In this document: positions 1-9,759 of the stretch, in pieces
How the letters are laid out: every line of letters begins with the position of its first letter
Position numbering within the stretch: position 1 is the stretch's first letter
Assembly: GCA_903862645.1 (NCBI GenBank)
Contig: CAIOZF010000003.1
Span: 1-64,000, forward strand
From: an uncultured Gammaproteobacteria bacterium
GTDB lineage: Bacteria; Pseudomonadota; Gammaproteobacteria; Pseudomonadales; Pseudohongiellaceae
Reading direction: 5' to 3'
Length of the DNA: 64,000 nt
Program-made: the position numbers and the translations under genes
Notes under the pieces: generated by a model
Told to the model about the DNA's origin: nothing
Databases searched by the model: none
Seen by the model: the letters and a program-made list of their open reading frames with translations, nothing else

Positions 1-905
1 ACAGCGACACCATCCTGCGGCTCGATCATTCGCCACACAAGGTCACCGTCATTGGCGCGGGTGTGATCGGATGTGAATATGCCTCCATTTTTGGAGGCCT
101 TGGCGCCAAGGTGGAGCTGATCAATCCGGCCGACACTCTGCTTTCCTTTCTCGACTGGGAGATTTCCGATGCGCTCAGTTACCACCTGCGTAATGCCGGT
201 GTCAGGAGCCGGCACAGCGAGGAATACGAGCAGCTGGAATATTTCGACACGCATGTCGTGACCCATCTTAAATCCGGCAAACGCATCAAGAGTGACATCG
301 TCCTGTGGGCCAACGGCCGCACTGGCAATACCGATCAGTTGAACCTGCAGGCTGTCGGGCTGCTGCCGAACTCGCGTGGTCAGTTGGAGGTCGATGAGCA
401 GTACCGTACTGCCGTCCATAATATCTACGCGGCTGGCGATGTGATCGGCTGGCCTTCGCTGGCAAGTGCGTCCTACGATCAGGGCCGGGCCGCCTCAAAC
501 GCCATCGTTGATCCTGCAGCCTGTCGGTGGATTGACCGGTTCGCGTCCGGCATCTATACCATTCCGGAGATCAGTACTCTGGGCAAGACCGAACGCGAGT
601 TGACCGCCGAAAAGATTCCCTACGAAGTGGGCAAGGCATTCTTCAAGAATACGGCCCGCGGGCAAATAACCGGAGAGCAGGTTGGCATGCTCAAGATACT
701 GTTCCACTTTGATAGCCTGGAAATTCTCGGCATCCACTGTTTTGGTGATCAGGCTTCCGAGATCGTCCACATAGGTCAAGCCATCATGTTGCAGGAAGGC
801 AAGGCGAACACCATGCAATACTTCCTCAATACCACTTTCAACTACCCGACGATGGCAGAAGCCTATCGTATTGCGGCCTTGGACGGATTGAACCGAGTGT
901 TTTGA
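1..905 (+). CDS. sthA: Soluble NAD(P)+ transhydrogenase, 5' end outside window
   Basis: FAD-containing soluble pyridine nucleotide transhydrogenase, which balances NADPH and NAD+ in the cytoplasm. The frame is already open at base 3. About 300 C-terminal residues are present of a protein usually near 465, so the FAD-binding N-terminus lies upstream. Visible are the NAD(P)-binding motif GAGVIG followed by CEYASIF (about bases 48-90), the second FAD motif in YAAGDVIGW (about 423-450), and the dimerisation domain with YTIPEIS. It lacks any sign of decay and ends in TGA 65 bases before gpsA. The family assignment rests on continuous similarity to SthA rather than to lipoamide dehydrogenase. Confidence 0.93.
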   Translation, partial: SDTILRLDHSPHKVTVIGAGVIGCEYASIFGGLGAKVELINPADTLLSFLDWEISDALSYHLRNAGVRSRHSEEYEQLEYFDTHVVTHLKSGKRIKSDIVLWANGRTGNTDQLNLQAVGLLPNSRGQLEVDEQYRTAVHNIYAAGDVIGWPSLASASYDQGRAASNAIVDPAACRWIDRFASGIYTIPEISTLGKTERELTAEKIPYEVGKAFFKNTARGQITGEQVGMLKILFHFDSLEILGIHCFGDQASEIVHIGQAIMLQEGKANTMQYFLNTTFNYPTMAEAYRIAALDGLNRVF

Positions 906-970
906 CGCGGTGAGAGTCCTACAATCAGGCTCATCAACCAACAAGAATAAAAACAGGAGAGATTAGAGCC

Positions 971-2011
971 ATGCAGATGAGTACCGTTTCCGTTCTTGGC
1001 GGAGGCAGTTTTGGGACTGTCATCGCGAACATCATCGCGGAAAATGGCTATCGCGTGAATTTCTGGATGCGCAGCGAGGCTCTGGTTGCGGAGGTCAATC
1101 AGACGCATGAGAACTCCCAGTACCTGCCGGGTTACCGCCTACATGAGAATGTTGCTGCCAAACACAATATGCAGGAAGCGGTTGCTAATGCCGAGGTCAT
1201 TTTCGTAGCGGTGCCAAGTGCCTATTTTAGAGCCGTCGTCAGGGAAGTCGTGAAAGTCTGCCGCAACGATGCCATCCTGATCAGCACGACCAAGGGTATT
1301 GAAGCGGGTACCTTCAACCTCATGAGTGAAATCCTGCGCCAGGAATCTCCGAGTGCGCGTATTGGCGTATTGAGCGGGCCAAATCTTGCCAAGGAAATTG
1401 CAGCGAAAAATCTGACTGGGACGGTAATTGCCAGCGAGAACGCCTCCGTGCGGGAATTGGTACAGAAAGTACTCAAGTCCGAATATTTCCGCGTCTACAC
1501 GAATGATGATATGTTCGGTGTGGAGCTAGGCGGGGCACTGAAAAATATCTATGCCATCATTGCCGGATTGGCCTCGGCAATGGGAATGGGGCATAACACC
1601 AACAGCATGCTGGTGACCCGCAGCCTGACAGAGATGGCGCGTTTTGGCCGCAAGCTCGGTGCAGATCCCATGACCTTCCTAGGTCTGTCCGGCGTTGGCG
1701 ATCTGGTGGTGACCTGCTCATCACCACTGAGTCGTAACTTCCGGATCGGCGTTGCGCTGGGACAGGGGCTCACCATTGATCAAGCTGTCGCCGAAGTAGG
1801 GCAGGTCGCCGAGGGCGTGAATACCTTACGGCAGGTCAAGGAGAAGTCCGAGGAACTGGGAGTCTATATGCCCCTCGTGAAAGGGCTCTATCAGATCATT
1901 TATGGCAGCTCCTCGGTGAAGAACATCGTGGCGTCGCTAATGCTGGGCGAGCAGGCCCTGGATGTTGAATACGAAGCGAATCAGACCAAAACCCTTAACC
2001 CCAAGGAGTGA
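971..2011 (+). CDS. gpsA: Glycerol-3-phosphate dehydrogenase [NAD(P)+]
   Basis: Reduces dihydroxyacetone phosphate to sn-glycerol 3-phosphate, the backbone for phospholipid synthesis, in the cytoplasm. The 346-residue protein has the N-terminal dinucleotide-binding motif GGGSFGT (residues 10-16), the conserved block ISTTKGIE, and the catalytic-lysine segment GGALKNIYAI near residue 190, followed by the all-helical substrate domain with GLSGVGDLVVTCSS. The ATG at 971 is preceded by AGGAGA about 11 bases upstream. An ATG two codons downstream is also possible. Its stop region provides the ribosome site for the next gene, so the two are probably co-transcribed. Confidence 0.97.
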   Translation: MQMSTVSVLGGGSFGTVIANIIAENGYRVNFWMRSEALVAEVNQTHENSQYLPGYRLHENVAAKHNMQEAVANAEVIFVAVPSAYFRAVVREVVKVCRNDAILISTTKGIEAGTFNLMSEILRQESPSARIGVLSGPNLAKEIAAKNLTGTVIASENASVRELVQKVLKSEYFRVYTNDDMFGVELGGALKNIYAIIAGLASAMGMGHNTNSMLVTRSLTEMARFGRKLGADPMTFLGLSGVGDLVVTCSSPLSRNFRIGVALGQGLTIDQAVAEVGQVAEGVNTLRQVKEKSEELGVYMPLVKGLYQIIYGSSSVKNIVASLMLGEQALDVEYEANQTKTLNPKE

Positions 2012-2013
2012 AA

Positions 2014-2469
2014 ATGTCCGACGATATTGTAGAAAATCTGACCCAACCTTCGCAGTGGCTGCGAGTGCTGTTCATGATCGTAATGGTGGTGGCGCTGTAC
2101 GTCGTTGGCCTGATGCTGACGCTAGTGACAATAGGGCAGGTGGTGTTCAGTCTGGTAACCGGAGGCAACAACGACAATCTGCGCGCTCTGGGGAGGAGTC
2201 TGACTCTTTATGTGAAGCAGATTCTGGATTTTCTGACCTATAACAGTGAAGTCAAACCCTTTCCTTTTTCTGCCTACCCGGATGCCGCCACAGTTAATTC
2301 AGAATCAGACGCTGGGGTGGATGCCGACGACATGGGCGTGGAAGTGTGGGTAAGCGAAAGTGACAGCGCCTCTGCGGACGTCGTCTCGACACCGGCAAGG
2401 AAGCCCCGCAAGCGCGCCACCAGGAAAACGGATGCCACGCAGACACCGGCAGACTCTGAGGAGTCCTGA
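2014..2469 (+). CDS. DUF4389-type membrane protein
   Basis: Small inner-membrane protein of unknown function. Residues about 17-48 form one or two hydrophobic segments (LFMIVMVVALYVVGLMLTLV onward), followed by a conserved amphipathic stretch ending in YNSEVKPFPFS, typical of the DUF4389 family. The C-terminal half is acidic and low in complexity and ends in a basic KPRKRATRKT tail, which looks cytoplasmic. I chose ATG 2014 because AAGGAG (2003-2008) sits five bases upstream. A GTG at 2008 would give two more residues. It lies two bases after gpsA, an arrangement also seen in Pseudomonas relatives. Confidence 0.83.
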   Translation: MSDDIVENLTQPSQWLRVLFMIVMVVALYVVGLMLTLVTIGQVVFSLVTGGNNDNLRALGRSLTLYVKQILDFLTYNSEVKPFPFSAYPDAATVNSESDAGVDADDMGVEVWVSESDSASADVVSTPARKPRKRATRKTDATQTPADSEES

Positions 2470-2478
2470 GCTCTTGTT

Positions 2479-3414
2479 ATGGCGATGATGCTGCGCGGAT
2501 TACTGACTATTCTGCTTGCCGTGCTGCTGCAGGCCAATGCCTGGTCGCAGGGCGGTGCGGACGTGTTTGGCTCCGGGGATTTCCCAGGTATCAGCCGTTT
2601 TCCTGGCTCGCACATCGTCGACTACCGTTCCAGCGCTGACACTCAGTACAGTCTGGCACTCGGACGCCTGCAGCGGGCCAATGGGCGTGTCACTTCAGGT
2701 CGAGAAGAACGGATACAGGGGATACTGACCCGTATCACCTATGCGATTCCCTCTGGTTACTCCGGAGCTGACGTTTTTGAGCAGCTTTCCACGCAATTGC
2801 TGGCAGGCGGAGGCGCCGAATTGTTCCGCTGTCAGGGACGATCGTGCGGTAGCAGTAATTTCTGGGCTAATGACATCTTTGCGAACCGAATTCTGTATGG
2901 CCCGGAGACTGATCAGTTCTATCTAGCGAGTACCTCCGTTGCTGCATCGGCCGGGGCGGGCATTTACGCCGCCCTCTATGTCATAACGCGCGGCAACCGC
3001 AGTGTCTACGCCCATCTGGATATACTCGAATTGCCAGGTGACAGCTCGGAGCAATTGGTGGCGGCAACTCCCGCCGCTTTACTGGAAGGATTGCATCAGG
3101 ATGGCAGCGTCATAGTGCCGGGATTAACGTTTGATGAGAGAGATCAGCTGCTGAATGCAGCAGGAATTGAACTGTTGATTGACACCCTGCAAGCGAATCT
3201 GCAGATACGTGTGTATGTTGTTGCGCATCTGCGCGCTCCGGCGGAACTGGAGGCCTTGCTGGAACGATCACGATATCGTGCCGCTCTGATTGTCTCGCGC
3301 CTTGCCGCAGCAGGCATAGCCGCCGAACGACTCAGTGCGCAGGGCCTGGGGCCGCTGGCACCCGCCTGCAGCGGCAGTTCCTGTGCCGAGCGCATCGAAC
3401 TGGTACTTCAATAA
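2479..3414 (+). CDS. Exported DUF4892 protein with OmpA-like C-terminus
   Basis: A 311-residue exported protein of unknown function. The N-terminus is a clear signal peptide (MAMMLRGLLTILLAVLLQANAWS, then GGADVFG). The central part, from FPGSHIVDYRSSADTQYSLALG to the CRCQ-like cysteine region FRCQGRSCGSSNFWANDIF, matches the DUF4892 family. The last 100 residues (TFDERDQLLN, then a SRYRAALIVSRLAAAGI-AAERLSAQGLG block) resemble the OmpA/MotB fold, so peptidoglycan contact is possible but unproven. It starts nine bases after the DUF4389 stop, so the two are probably one transcript. Confidence 0.8.
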   Translation: MAMMLRGLLTILLAVLLQANAWSQGGADVFGSGDFPGISRFPGSHIVDYRSSADTQYSLALGRLQRANGRVTSGREERIQGILTRITYAIPSGYSGADVFEQLSTQLLAGGGAELFRCQGRSCGSSNFWANDIFANRILYGPETDQFYLASTSVAASAGAGIYAALYVITRGNRSVYAHLDILELPGDSSEQLVAATPAALLEGLHQDGSVIVPGLTFDERDQLLNAAGIELLIDTLQANLQIRVYVVAHLRAPAELEALLERSRYRAALIVSRLAAAGIAAERLSAQGLGPLAPACSGSSCAERIELVLQ

Positions 3415-3444
3415 TTACTAAGGTAAAAGAACTGGTTATTGATC

Positions 3445-3999
3445 TTACTTACTGATAAGTGAAAGAAATTCATTCCGGGTGCTTTGGCTGTTACGGAATG
3501 CACCCAGCATGCAGGACGTCGTCATTACCGAGTTCTGCTTTTCTACGCCACGCATCATCATGCACATGTGCTGTGCTTCGATGATTACCCCTGCTCCAGT
3601 CGCCCCCGTCTTGCTGATGATGGTTTCGGCGATTTCTTTGGTCAGATTTTCCTGAATCTGCATGCGCCTGGCAAACATGTCGACGATGCGCGCAATCTTG
3701 GACAGACCGATTACCTTGCCACGGGGAATATAGGCGACATGGCATTTACCTATGAACGGCAGCATGTGGTGTTCGCACATCGAGTACAATTCGATGTTCT
3801 TGACGATCACCATTTCATCGGAAGTTGATGGGAACAGGGCATCGTTGATCACTTCGTCGATATTCTGGCGATAGCCGCGCATGAGGAATTCCATGGCCTT
3901 GGCAGCGCGCCTTGGGGTGTCTGCAAGACCTGGACGAGTGAGATCCTCACCAATGGCGGTAATGATCTCCCGATAGGCATTTTCCATAGTAGGCGTCAT
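3445..3999 (-). CDS. folE: GTP cyclohydrolase I
   Basis: Converts GTP to 7,8-dihydroneopterin triphosphate, the first step of tetrahydrofolate synthesis. At 184 residues it is the short bacterial FolE type. The zinc ligands are visible as C75 and H78 in MCEHHMLPF and C146 in [10 protein letters not shown]. The substrate-binding block [15 protein letters not shown] and the C-terminal [14 protein letters not shown] are intact. It is transcribed toward the upstream plus-strand genes and lies head to head with prmB, so the 150-base gap at 4000-4151 must hold both promoters. It converges with the DUF4892 gene, with 30 bases between stops. Confidence 0.97.
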   Translation of the reverse strand: MTPTMENAYREIITAIGEDLTRPGLADTPRRAAKAMEFLMRGYRQNIDEVINDALFPSTSDEMVIVKNIELYSMCEHHMLPFIGKCHVAYIPRGKVIGLSKIARIVDMFARRMQIQENLTKEIAETIISKTGATGAGVIIEAQHMCMMMRGVEKQNSVMTTSCMLGAFRNSQSTRNEFLSLISK

Positions 4000-4151
4000 G
4001 AGTCAGCGGGTAATTCCTGAGTATTGATTGGGCGCTTACCGTACGATATCGGGTGGTGCGCGGTAAAGTAATTTTTTCGAAGCCGGGGGATGCCTGCCGT
4101 GCGACGGACATGAAGAGGCATAAGGTGATGGGTTTGAAGTATGGAGCGGGG

Positions 4152-5030
4152 ATGACTCTGGAGGACTGTCTGGAAAAGTTGAGTCAGCAATTTGAAGAGG
4201 CTGACCTGTTTTACGGACACGGGACTGACAATTCCTGGGATGAGGCAGTCTATCTGGTGTTCTGCGCCTTAGGCCTGTCCTTTGAGGAAGACGACACCAT
4301 CATGTCTCGTCCTGTGACTCAGAAGGAAGTGAGTCTGGTCGAATCACTGGCGCGGCGCCGCATAGAGGAATATGTGCCGGTTGCCTATCTGGTCGGTGAG
4401 GCATGGTTTGCCGGTCTGCCGTTCAAAGTAGACAGTCGCGTGTTGATTCCCCGCTCGCCAATCGCTGAACTTATTCTGGAGCAATTTGCGGGGCTTTTGC
4501 CTGCCCAGCCGCACAGGATTCTCGACCTGTGCACAGGCAGTGGTTGCATAGGTATTGCTTGTGCTCTCGCGTTCCCCGATACATTTGTTGATCTGGCAGA
4601 CATTTCCCTGGGAGCGTTGACCCTTGCATCTGAGAATGCAGCGAGACATGACTCACAGGATCGCATCTGTGTTATTCATTCGGATCTCTTCAATGGGGTA
4701 CAGGGAACCTACGATCTGATAGTCACCAATCCTCCGTATGTTTCCAAGGAGGAGGTTGATGCTTTGCCGCAGGAGTATCGGCATGAGCCGGAGTTGGGGC
4801 TGGTATCAGAGGAGGAGGGGTTGAAGATACCGCTGCAGATTCTCCGCGAGGCACCGAATTACCTGACCAGCGATGGGATTCTGGTGATGGAGGTGGGCCA
4901 TTCGTGGGAGGCATTGGCGGCGCGGCTCCCGCAGGTCCCGTTTCTCTGGCTGGAATTTGCCAACGGTGGTGAAGGAGTTTGCATGCTGACAGCTCGCCAG
5001 TTGCGAGAGGTTCATGCGCAATTGGTCTGA
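4152..5030 (+). CDS. prmB: Ribosomal protein uL3 glutamine methyltransferase
   Basis: SAM-dependent N5-glutamine methyltransferase that modifies ribosomal protein L3. Visible are the N-terminal substrate domain with YGHGTDNSWDEAVYLV, the linker VPVAYLVGEAWFAGLPF and RVLIPRSPIAELI, the SAM motif ILDLCTGSGCIGIA, and the catalytic NPPY tetrapeptide in IVTNPPYVSKEE. The frame is open back to 4053. I prefer ATG 4152 because GGAG lies five bases upstream and the N-terminus then matches PrmB homologues. ATG 4128 is the main alternative. The next gene is aroC, a common prmB-aroC pairing in gammaproteobacteria. Confidence 0.93.
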   Translation: MTLEDCLEKLSQQFEEADLFYGHGTDNSWDEAVYLVFCALGLSFEEDDTIMSRPVTQKEVSLVESLARRRIEEYVPVAYLVGEAWFAGLPFKVDSRVLIPRSPIAELILEQFAGLLPAQPHRILDLCTGSGCIGIACALAFPDTFVDLADISLGALTLASENAARHDSQDRICVIHSDLFNGVQGTYDLIVTNPPYVSKEEVDALPQEYRHEPELGLVSEEEGLKIPLQILREAPNYLTSDGILVMEVGHSWEALAARLPQVPFLWLEFANGGEGVCMLTARQLREVHAQLV

Positions 5031-5189
5031 AAAATGTATTCACAGGCTTAAAAGTGTGCAGATTCGTAACCAGAAATGCTTTGGTGTACAATTCGCCGCC
5101 CCTTACGGATGCCAGTTGCGACCGTAAACCGGGGCCACAGAAAGATTCCCCGAATGTTCAAGGCGTGCAGACAGCCACAGGATTGAGCG

Positions 5190-6290
5190 ATGTCCGGAAA
5201 CTCGATAGGCAAGCTATTTACGGTCACCAGCTTTGGTGAAAGTCACGGCGTCGCGCTGGGTTGCATCGTCGATGGCTGTCCTCCCGGAATGCTGCTGACA
5301 GAAGAGGATCTGCAGCGTGATCTGGATCGCCGCAAACCGGGCACGTCACGCTTCACCACGCAGCGCCAGGAAGCGGATCAGGTACGAATCCTCTCGGGTG
5401 TTTTCGAAGGCCGTACCACGGGTACCCCGATAGGCTTGCTGATCGAAAACACAGACCAGCGCTCTAAGGACTATGGCAAGATCAAGGATCAGTTTCGTCC
5501 TGCCCATGCTGACTATACCTACCAGCAAAAATTCGGCATTCGTGATTATCGTGGCGGGGGACGCTCGTCGGCCCGTGAGACTGCGATGCGAGTGGCTGCC
5601 GGTGCAATCGCGAAGAAGTATCTTTTTGAACAGTTTGGCATGCAGGTGCGCGGCTACATGAGCCAGCTTGGACCAATCCGCATTGACGCCTTCGAATGGG
5701 ACGAAGTGGACCGAAATCCCTTCTTCTGTCCGGATGCAAGCAAAGTGCCTGAGATGGAAGCCTACATGGCGGCATTGAACAAGGAGGGCAACTCGATAGG
5801 CGCTCGCATCAATGTCGTTGCTACGGGCGTACCCGTCGGACTCGGTGAACCGGTTTTCGATCGATTGGATGCCGACATTGCCCATGCATTGATGAGTATC
5901 AATGCAGTGAAAGGGGTGGAAATTGGCGCCGGTTTTGCGTGCATCGAACAGAAGGGCACGGAGCATCGCGACGAGATGACACCCGCAGGTTTCCTCTCTA
6001 ATCACTCTGGTGGTGTGCTCGGTGGTATCTCCTCGGGGCAGGATATTCTGGCCAGTATTGCGCTGAAACCGACTTCCAGCCTGCGTATTCCAGGTCGTTC
6101 CATCGATATCCGTGGCAATCCGACCGAAGTGGTTACCACAGGTCGTCATGATCCCTGTGTCGGCATCCGAGCGACACCCATTGCTGAAGCGATGATGGCC
6201 ATCGTACTGATGGATCACCTGTTGCGTCACCGCGGACAGAACTATGGTGTGCTATCGGAAACGCCAGTGATTGGAACTGCCCACGGCTGA
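5190..6290 (+). CDS. aroC: Chorismate synthase
   Basis: Last enzyme of the shikimate pathway: it eliminates phosphate from 5-enolpyruvylshikimate 3-phosphate to give chorismate, using reduced FMN. The 366-residue length is normal. Family signatures present are [10 protein letters not shown] near the start, the [20 protein letters not shown] block, [16 protein letters not shown], and the C-terminal [18 protein letters not shown] possible promoter for aroC is TACAAT at 5087-5092 in the 159-base gap after prmB, although its -35 region is poor. Chorismate made here feeds the Trp genes downstream. Confidence 0.98.
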   Translation: MSGNSIGKLFTVTSFGESHGVALGCIVDGCPPGMLLTEEDLQRDLDRRKPGTSRFTTQRQEADQVRILSGVFEGRTTGTPIGLLIENTDQRSKDYGKIKDQFRPAHADYTYQQKFGIRDYRGGGRSSARETAMRVAAGAIAKKYLFEQFGMQVRGYMSQLGPIRIDAFEWDEVDRNPFFCPDASKVPEMEAYMAALNKEGNSIGARINVVATGVPVGLGEPVFDRLDADIAHALMSINAVKGVEIGAGFACIEQKGTEHRDEMTPAGFLSNHSGGVLGGISSGQDILASIALKPTSSLRIPGRSIDIRGNPTEVVTTGRHDPCVGIRATPIAEAMMAIVLMDHLLRHRGQNYGVLSETPVIGTAHG

Positions 6291-6405
6291 AGTTTTCAAT
6301 CACTCACTTTTATACGATAGATAAAATAGTTTCATTTTGGTTATGCAAAGCGGGCGAGTATAGTTTTCCTACCTAATATCGCGACTGTTCAAGTGGTAAT
6401 TTCTT

Positions 6406-7842
6406 ATGACTGGTAAAACCTTGTACGACAAACTCTGGGACTCTCATCTGGTCAAACAGCGTGACGACGGCACTGCGCTTATATACATCGACCGCCAGCT
6501 GATTCACGAAGTGACCTCACCGCAGGCCTTTGACGGTTTGCGTCTGGCTGGCCGACGTCCATGGCGTGCGGAGTCCAATTTTGCGACCCCTGACCACAAC
6601 ATTCCCACAACCAAGGCAGAACGCAGTCAGGGCCTGGAAGGTATTCGCGATCCAATTTCCCGAATTCAAGTCACGACTCTTGATGACAACTGTCGCGAAT
6701 TCGGCATTTTCGAACTGGACATGAATGACATTAGGCAAGGCATTGTGCATGTCGTCGGACCAGAGCAGGGCGCGACACTGCCGGGCATGACCATCGTCTG
6801 TGGCGATTCGCACACTTCCACCCACGGTGCGTTGGGCGCGCTGGCCCACGGCATCGGTACTTCTGAGGTCGAGCACGTTATGGCGACCCAGTGCCTGCTG
6901 CAGACTAAGATGAAGAACATGCTCATCCGTGTCGATGGCCGCCTGAATCCAGGGGTCACCGCCAAGGATATCGTGCTGGCCATTATCGGTGACATCGGCA
7001 CTGCCGGCGGCACCGGTTATACGATTGAGTTCGGTGGTGAAGCTATCCGTTCTTTGAGTGTTGAAGGCCGCATGACTGTATGCAACATGGCGATTGAGGC
7101 GGGTGCCCGCGCTGGTCTGATCGCAGTGGACCAGACCACGCTGGATTACATCAAGGGTCGACCCTTTGCTCCGAAAGGCGATATGTGGGAGTGCGCCGCC
7201 GCCGCTTGGCGCGGCCTGATTAGCGATGCCGATGCGCATTTCGATAGGGTAGTAGTAATGGATGCCGCTGACATCATTCCGCAGGTCACCTGGGGAACTT
7301 CACCGGAAATGGTGGCACCGATTACCGGTGAAGTACCTGATCCGGAAAAGGAAACAGACCCAAGCCGCCGCGATAACATGCGTCAAGCGTTGAAGTACAT
7401 GGGGTTGACGCCTGGTACCCGTATAACCGACATCAAACTGGACTGCATCTTCATCGGATCGTGCACCAATTCCCGAATTGAAGATCTGCGTGCTGCAGCG
7501 GCCGTGGTCAAGGGCCGCAAAATTGCCGCCAATATCGAGATGGCGCTGGTGGTCCCCGGTTCGGGACTGGTCAAGAAGCAGGCAGAAGCCGAAGGGCTCG
7601 ACAAGATTTTCATCGATGCAGGGCTGGAATGGCGTGAGCCCGGGTGCTCCATGTGTCTGGCGATGAACGCCGACCAGTTGGGTGCCGGTAAGCACTGCGC
7701 CTCGACTTCCAACCGCAACTTCGAAGGCAGGCAAGGGTTCGGTGGGCGCACCCACCTAGTGAGCCCGGCCATGGCAGCGGCTGCAGCGGTGCATGGCCAC
7801 TTTGTAGACGTCCGGGACATCCTGCTCAATCTTAATAGATGA
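6406..7842 (+). CDS. leuC: 3-isopropylmalate dehydratase large subunit
   Basis: Catalytic subunit of isopropylmalate isomerase in leucine synthesis, an aconitase-family enzyme with a [4Fe-4S] cluster. The 478 residues include [20 protein letters not shown] and [12 protein letters not shown]. The three cluster cysteines are recognisable in IGSCTNSR and in [11 protein letters not shown]. It is followed 53 bases later by its partner leuD. The upstream gap (6291-6405) is AT-rich and contains a possible -10 TATAGT at 6359-6364 with a weak -35. No leader peptide or tRNA-Leu attenuator is evident. Confidence 0.98.
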   Translation: MTGKTLYDKLWDSHLVKQRDDGTALIYIDRQLIHEVTSPQAFDGLRLAGRRPWRAESNFATPDHNIPTTKAERSQGLEGIRDPISRIQVTTLDDNCREFGIFELDMNDIRQGIVHVVGPEQGATLPGMTIVCGDSHTSTHGALGALAHGIGTSEVEHVMATQCLLQTKMKNMLIRVDGRLNPGVTAKDIVLAIIGDIGTAGGTGYTIEFGGEAIRSLSVEGRMTVCNMAIEAGARAGLIAVDQTTLDYIKGRPFAPKGDMWECAAAAWRGLISDADAHFDRVVVMDAADIIPQVTWGTSPEMVAPITGEVPDPEKETDPSRRDNMRQALKYMGLTPGTRITDIKLDCIFIGSCTNSRIEDLRAAAAVVKGRKIAANIEMALVVPGSGLVKKQAEAEGLDKIFIDAGLEWREPGCSMCLAMNADQLGAGKHCASTSNRNFEGRQGFGGRTHLVSPAMAAAAAVHGHFVDVRDILLNLNR

Positions 7843-7895
7843 GTTTGTGGTTAGTTCGTATTTAATTGAAATTAAACGAATACTGAGTATAGAAG

Positions 7896-8537
7896 ATGAG
7901 AAAATTTACAATGCAGTCCGGTTTGGTGATGCCTCTGGACAGGGCGAATGTCGATACCGATTTCATCATCCCGAAGCAGTTTCTGAAATCCATCAAGCGC
8001 AGTGGTTTTGGTGTGAATCTGTTCGATGAGCATCGTTACCTGGACAAGGGTGAGCCGGGTCGTGATAACAGTGGTCGTCCACTGAACACAAACTTCGTGA
8101 TGAACCAGCCTCGCTATAAAGGTGCCTCGGTGCTGTTGGCCCGCGAAAACTTCGGTTGTGGTTCCAGCCGTGAACACGCGCCTTGGGCACTCGATGATTA
8201 CGGTTTTCGTATCATCATCGCACCGAGTTATGCGGACATATTTTTCAATAACTGCTTTAAAAATGGAATATTACCTATTGTTATTGATAGGAAGTCTGTC
8301 GACGAAATGTTCGTCGAAGTGGAATCGCAGGAGGGCTATGCACTGACGGTTGATCTGGAAAAACAGATCATCATCCGTCCGTCCGGCACTACGATCGCCT
8401 TCAATGTCGACAGTTTCCGCAAGTATTGCCTGCTCAATGGCCTGGATGATATCGGGCTCACGTTGAAGGACGCGGGCGACATCACTGCATTCGAAAAACG
8501 CTGGAAGGAAGCGTCGCCTTGGTACTTCGGGGTTTGA
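7896..8537 (+). CDS. leuD: 3-isopropylmalate dehydratase small subunit
   Basis: Small (swivelling) subunit that completes the LeuCD isomerase. The 213 residues carry the family signature [19 protein letters not shown], the N-terminal [18 protein letters not shown], and the [12 protein letters not shown]-like block ([20 protein letters not shown]). A short poorly coding spacer of 53 bases separates it from leuC, consistent with one transcript. The gene that usually follows in this order, leuB, is absent: the next frame is asd. Confidence 0.97.
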   Translation: MRKFTMQSGLVMPLDRANVDTDFIIPKQFLKSIKRSGFGVNLFDEHRYLDKGEPGRDNSGRPLNTNFVMNQPRYKGASVLLARENFGCGSSREHAPWALDDYGFRIIIAPSYADIFFNNCFKNGILPIVIDRKSVDEMFVEVESQEGYALTVDLEKQIIIRPSGTTIAFNVDSFRKYCLLNGLDDIGLTLKDAGDITAFEKRWKEASPWYFGV

Positions 8538-8589
8538 TCGAACCGAAAATCAAGACAACAGATAAATGAATATGAATGGGAAGACAGAA

Positions 8590-9609
8590 ATGAAGACTTT
8601 TAATGTAGCGGTAGTGGGCGCAACAGGCGCAGTTGGTGAGGCGCTGATCAATATTTTGGAGGAGAGAAAATTTCCGGTCGGTCAGCTATTTCCTCTGGCG
8701 AGTGAGAGATCGGCAGGCAGTAAAGTCATGTTCAAGGGCAAGCCCATCACCGTCTTGAATCTGGCAGATTTCGACTTCAGCCAGGCTCAGATCGGGCTGT
8801 TCTCCGCTGGCGGCAGCGTGTCCGCCGAGTATGCAGAGAAGGCCGGCAGGGCAGGTTGCATCGTGATCGACAACACCTCCCATTTCCGCTATGAGGACGA
8901 TATTCCTTTGGTGGTGCCTGAAGTGAACCCGCACAAGATTGCCGAGTACACCAATCGCAACATTATCGCGAACCCGAACTGTTCAACAATCCAGATGCTG
9001 GTCGCTCTGAAGCCTATTCACGACAAAGTGGGGATTACCCGCATCAATGTCGCGACCTACCAAGCGGTTTCCGGTACCGGGAAAGAGGCGATTGAAGAAC
9101 TGGCCAAGCAGACTGCGGACTTGCTCAACGGTCGTCAGGTGACTTGCAACGTGTATCCCAAGCAAATCGCCTTCAATGTGCTGCCGCAGATTGACGTATT
9201 CATGGACAACGGCTATACCAAAGAGGAGATGAAAATGGTCTGGGAGACCAAGAAGATCCTCGGAGATGACAGCGTGCAGGTGAATGCCACCTGCGTGCGT
9301 GTGCCGGTGTTCTATTCGCACTCTGAGGCCATACACTTCGAGACGCGTACTCCCATAACAGTAGACGAGGTCCGGGCGCTGCTGGCGAATGCTCCTGGTG
9401 TCGTTCTGATGGACGAGCATAAGCCCGGTGGGTATCCGACTCCGGTGGGTGACTCTGCAGGCAAGGATCCTGTTCTGGTCGGTCGTATCCGCGCAGATAT
9501 CTCCCACCCAAATGGGATGAATATGTGGGTAGTATCGGACAACGTGCGCAAGGGTGCTGCGCTGAACTCTATCCAGATTGCCGAAGTGTTGATAAAAGAC
9601 TATTTATAA
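8590..9609 (+). CDS. asd: Aspartate-semialdehyde dehydrogenase
   Basis: Reduces aspartyl phosphate to aspartate semialdehyde, the branch point to lysine/diaminopimelate, threonine and methionine. The Rossmann motif VVGATGAVGEAL lies at the N-terminus, the catalytic cysteine in IIANPNCSTIQM, and the substrate-binding histidine region in CVRVPVFYSHSEAI. I set the start at ATG 8590, which gives the MKTFNVAVVGATG N-terminus seen in homologues and has a GGGAAGA stretch just upstream. An upstream ATG at 8566 would add eight unconserved residues. It sits between leuD and fimV, as in many Pseudomonas-like genomes, except that leuB is missing. Confidence 0.96.
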   Translation: MKTFNVAVVGATGAVGEALINILEERKFPVGQLFPLASERSAGSKVMFKGKPITVLNLADFDFSQAQIGLFSAGGSVSAEYAEKAGRAGCIVIDNTSHFRYEDDIPLVVPEVNPHKIAEYTNRNIIANPNCSTIQMLVALKPIHDKVGITRINVATYQAVSGTGKEAIEELAKQTADLLNGRQVTCNVYPKQIAFNVLPQIDVFMDNGYTKEEMKMVWETKKILGDDSVQVNATCVRVPVFYSHSEAIHFETRTPITVDEVRALLANAPGVVLMDEHKPGGYPTPVGDSAGKDPVLVGRIRADISHPNGMNMWVVSDNVRKGAALNSIQIAEVLIKDYL

Positions 9610-9643
9610 TGAATACTTGCGAGCAATATTGAAGCGTATTTCT

Positions 9644-9677
9644 GAGAGTTTTGCCGCCCTCCGATGGCAAGACTCTC
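9644..9677 (+). terminator. 12-bp stem between asd and fimV
   Basis: GAGAGTTTTGCC (9644-9655) pairs with GGCAAGACTCTC (9666-9677) through 12 base pairs including one G-U pair, with a 10-base loop. No T run follows, so it is not a textbook intrinsic terminator. It may still end or attenuate asd transcription, or stabilise its 3' end. The rest of the 150-base gap shows only a purine-rich AAGGA ahead of fimV. Confidence 0.45.
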
Positions 9678-9759
9678 GTGAAATTGCGCAGCGTCTCCCC
9701 TTTCCGGATGGTGGATTCAGGGCGTGACTGCGGAGAAGGCCATTTAAAAGGAATGGATT

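Noticed and set aside
5346-6230. A 294-codon open frame opposite aroC
   Set aside because: Chorismate synthase is complete on the plus strand, and the antisense protein is His/Thr-rich without homology that I recognise.
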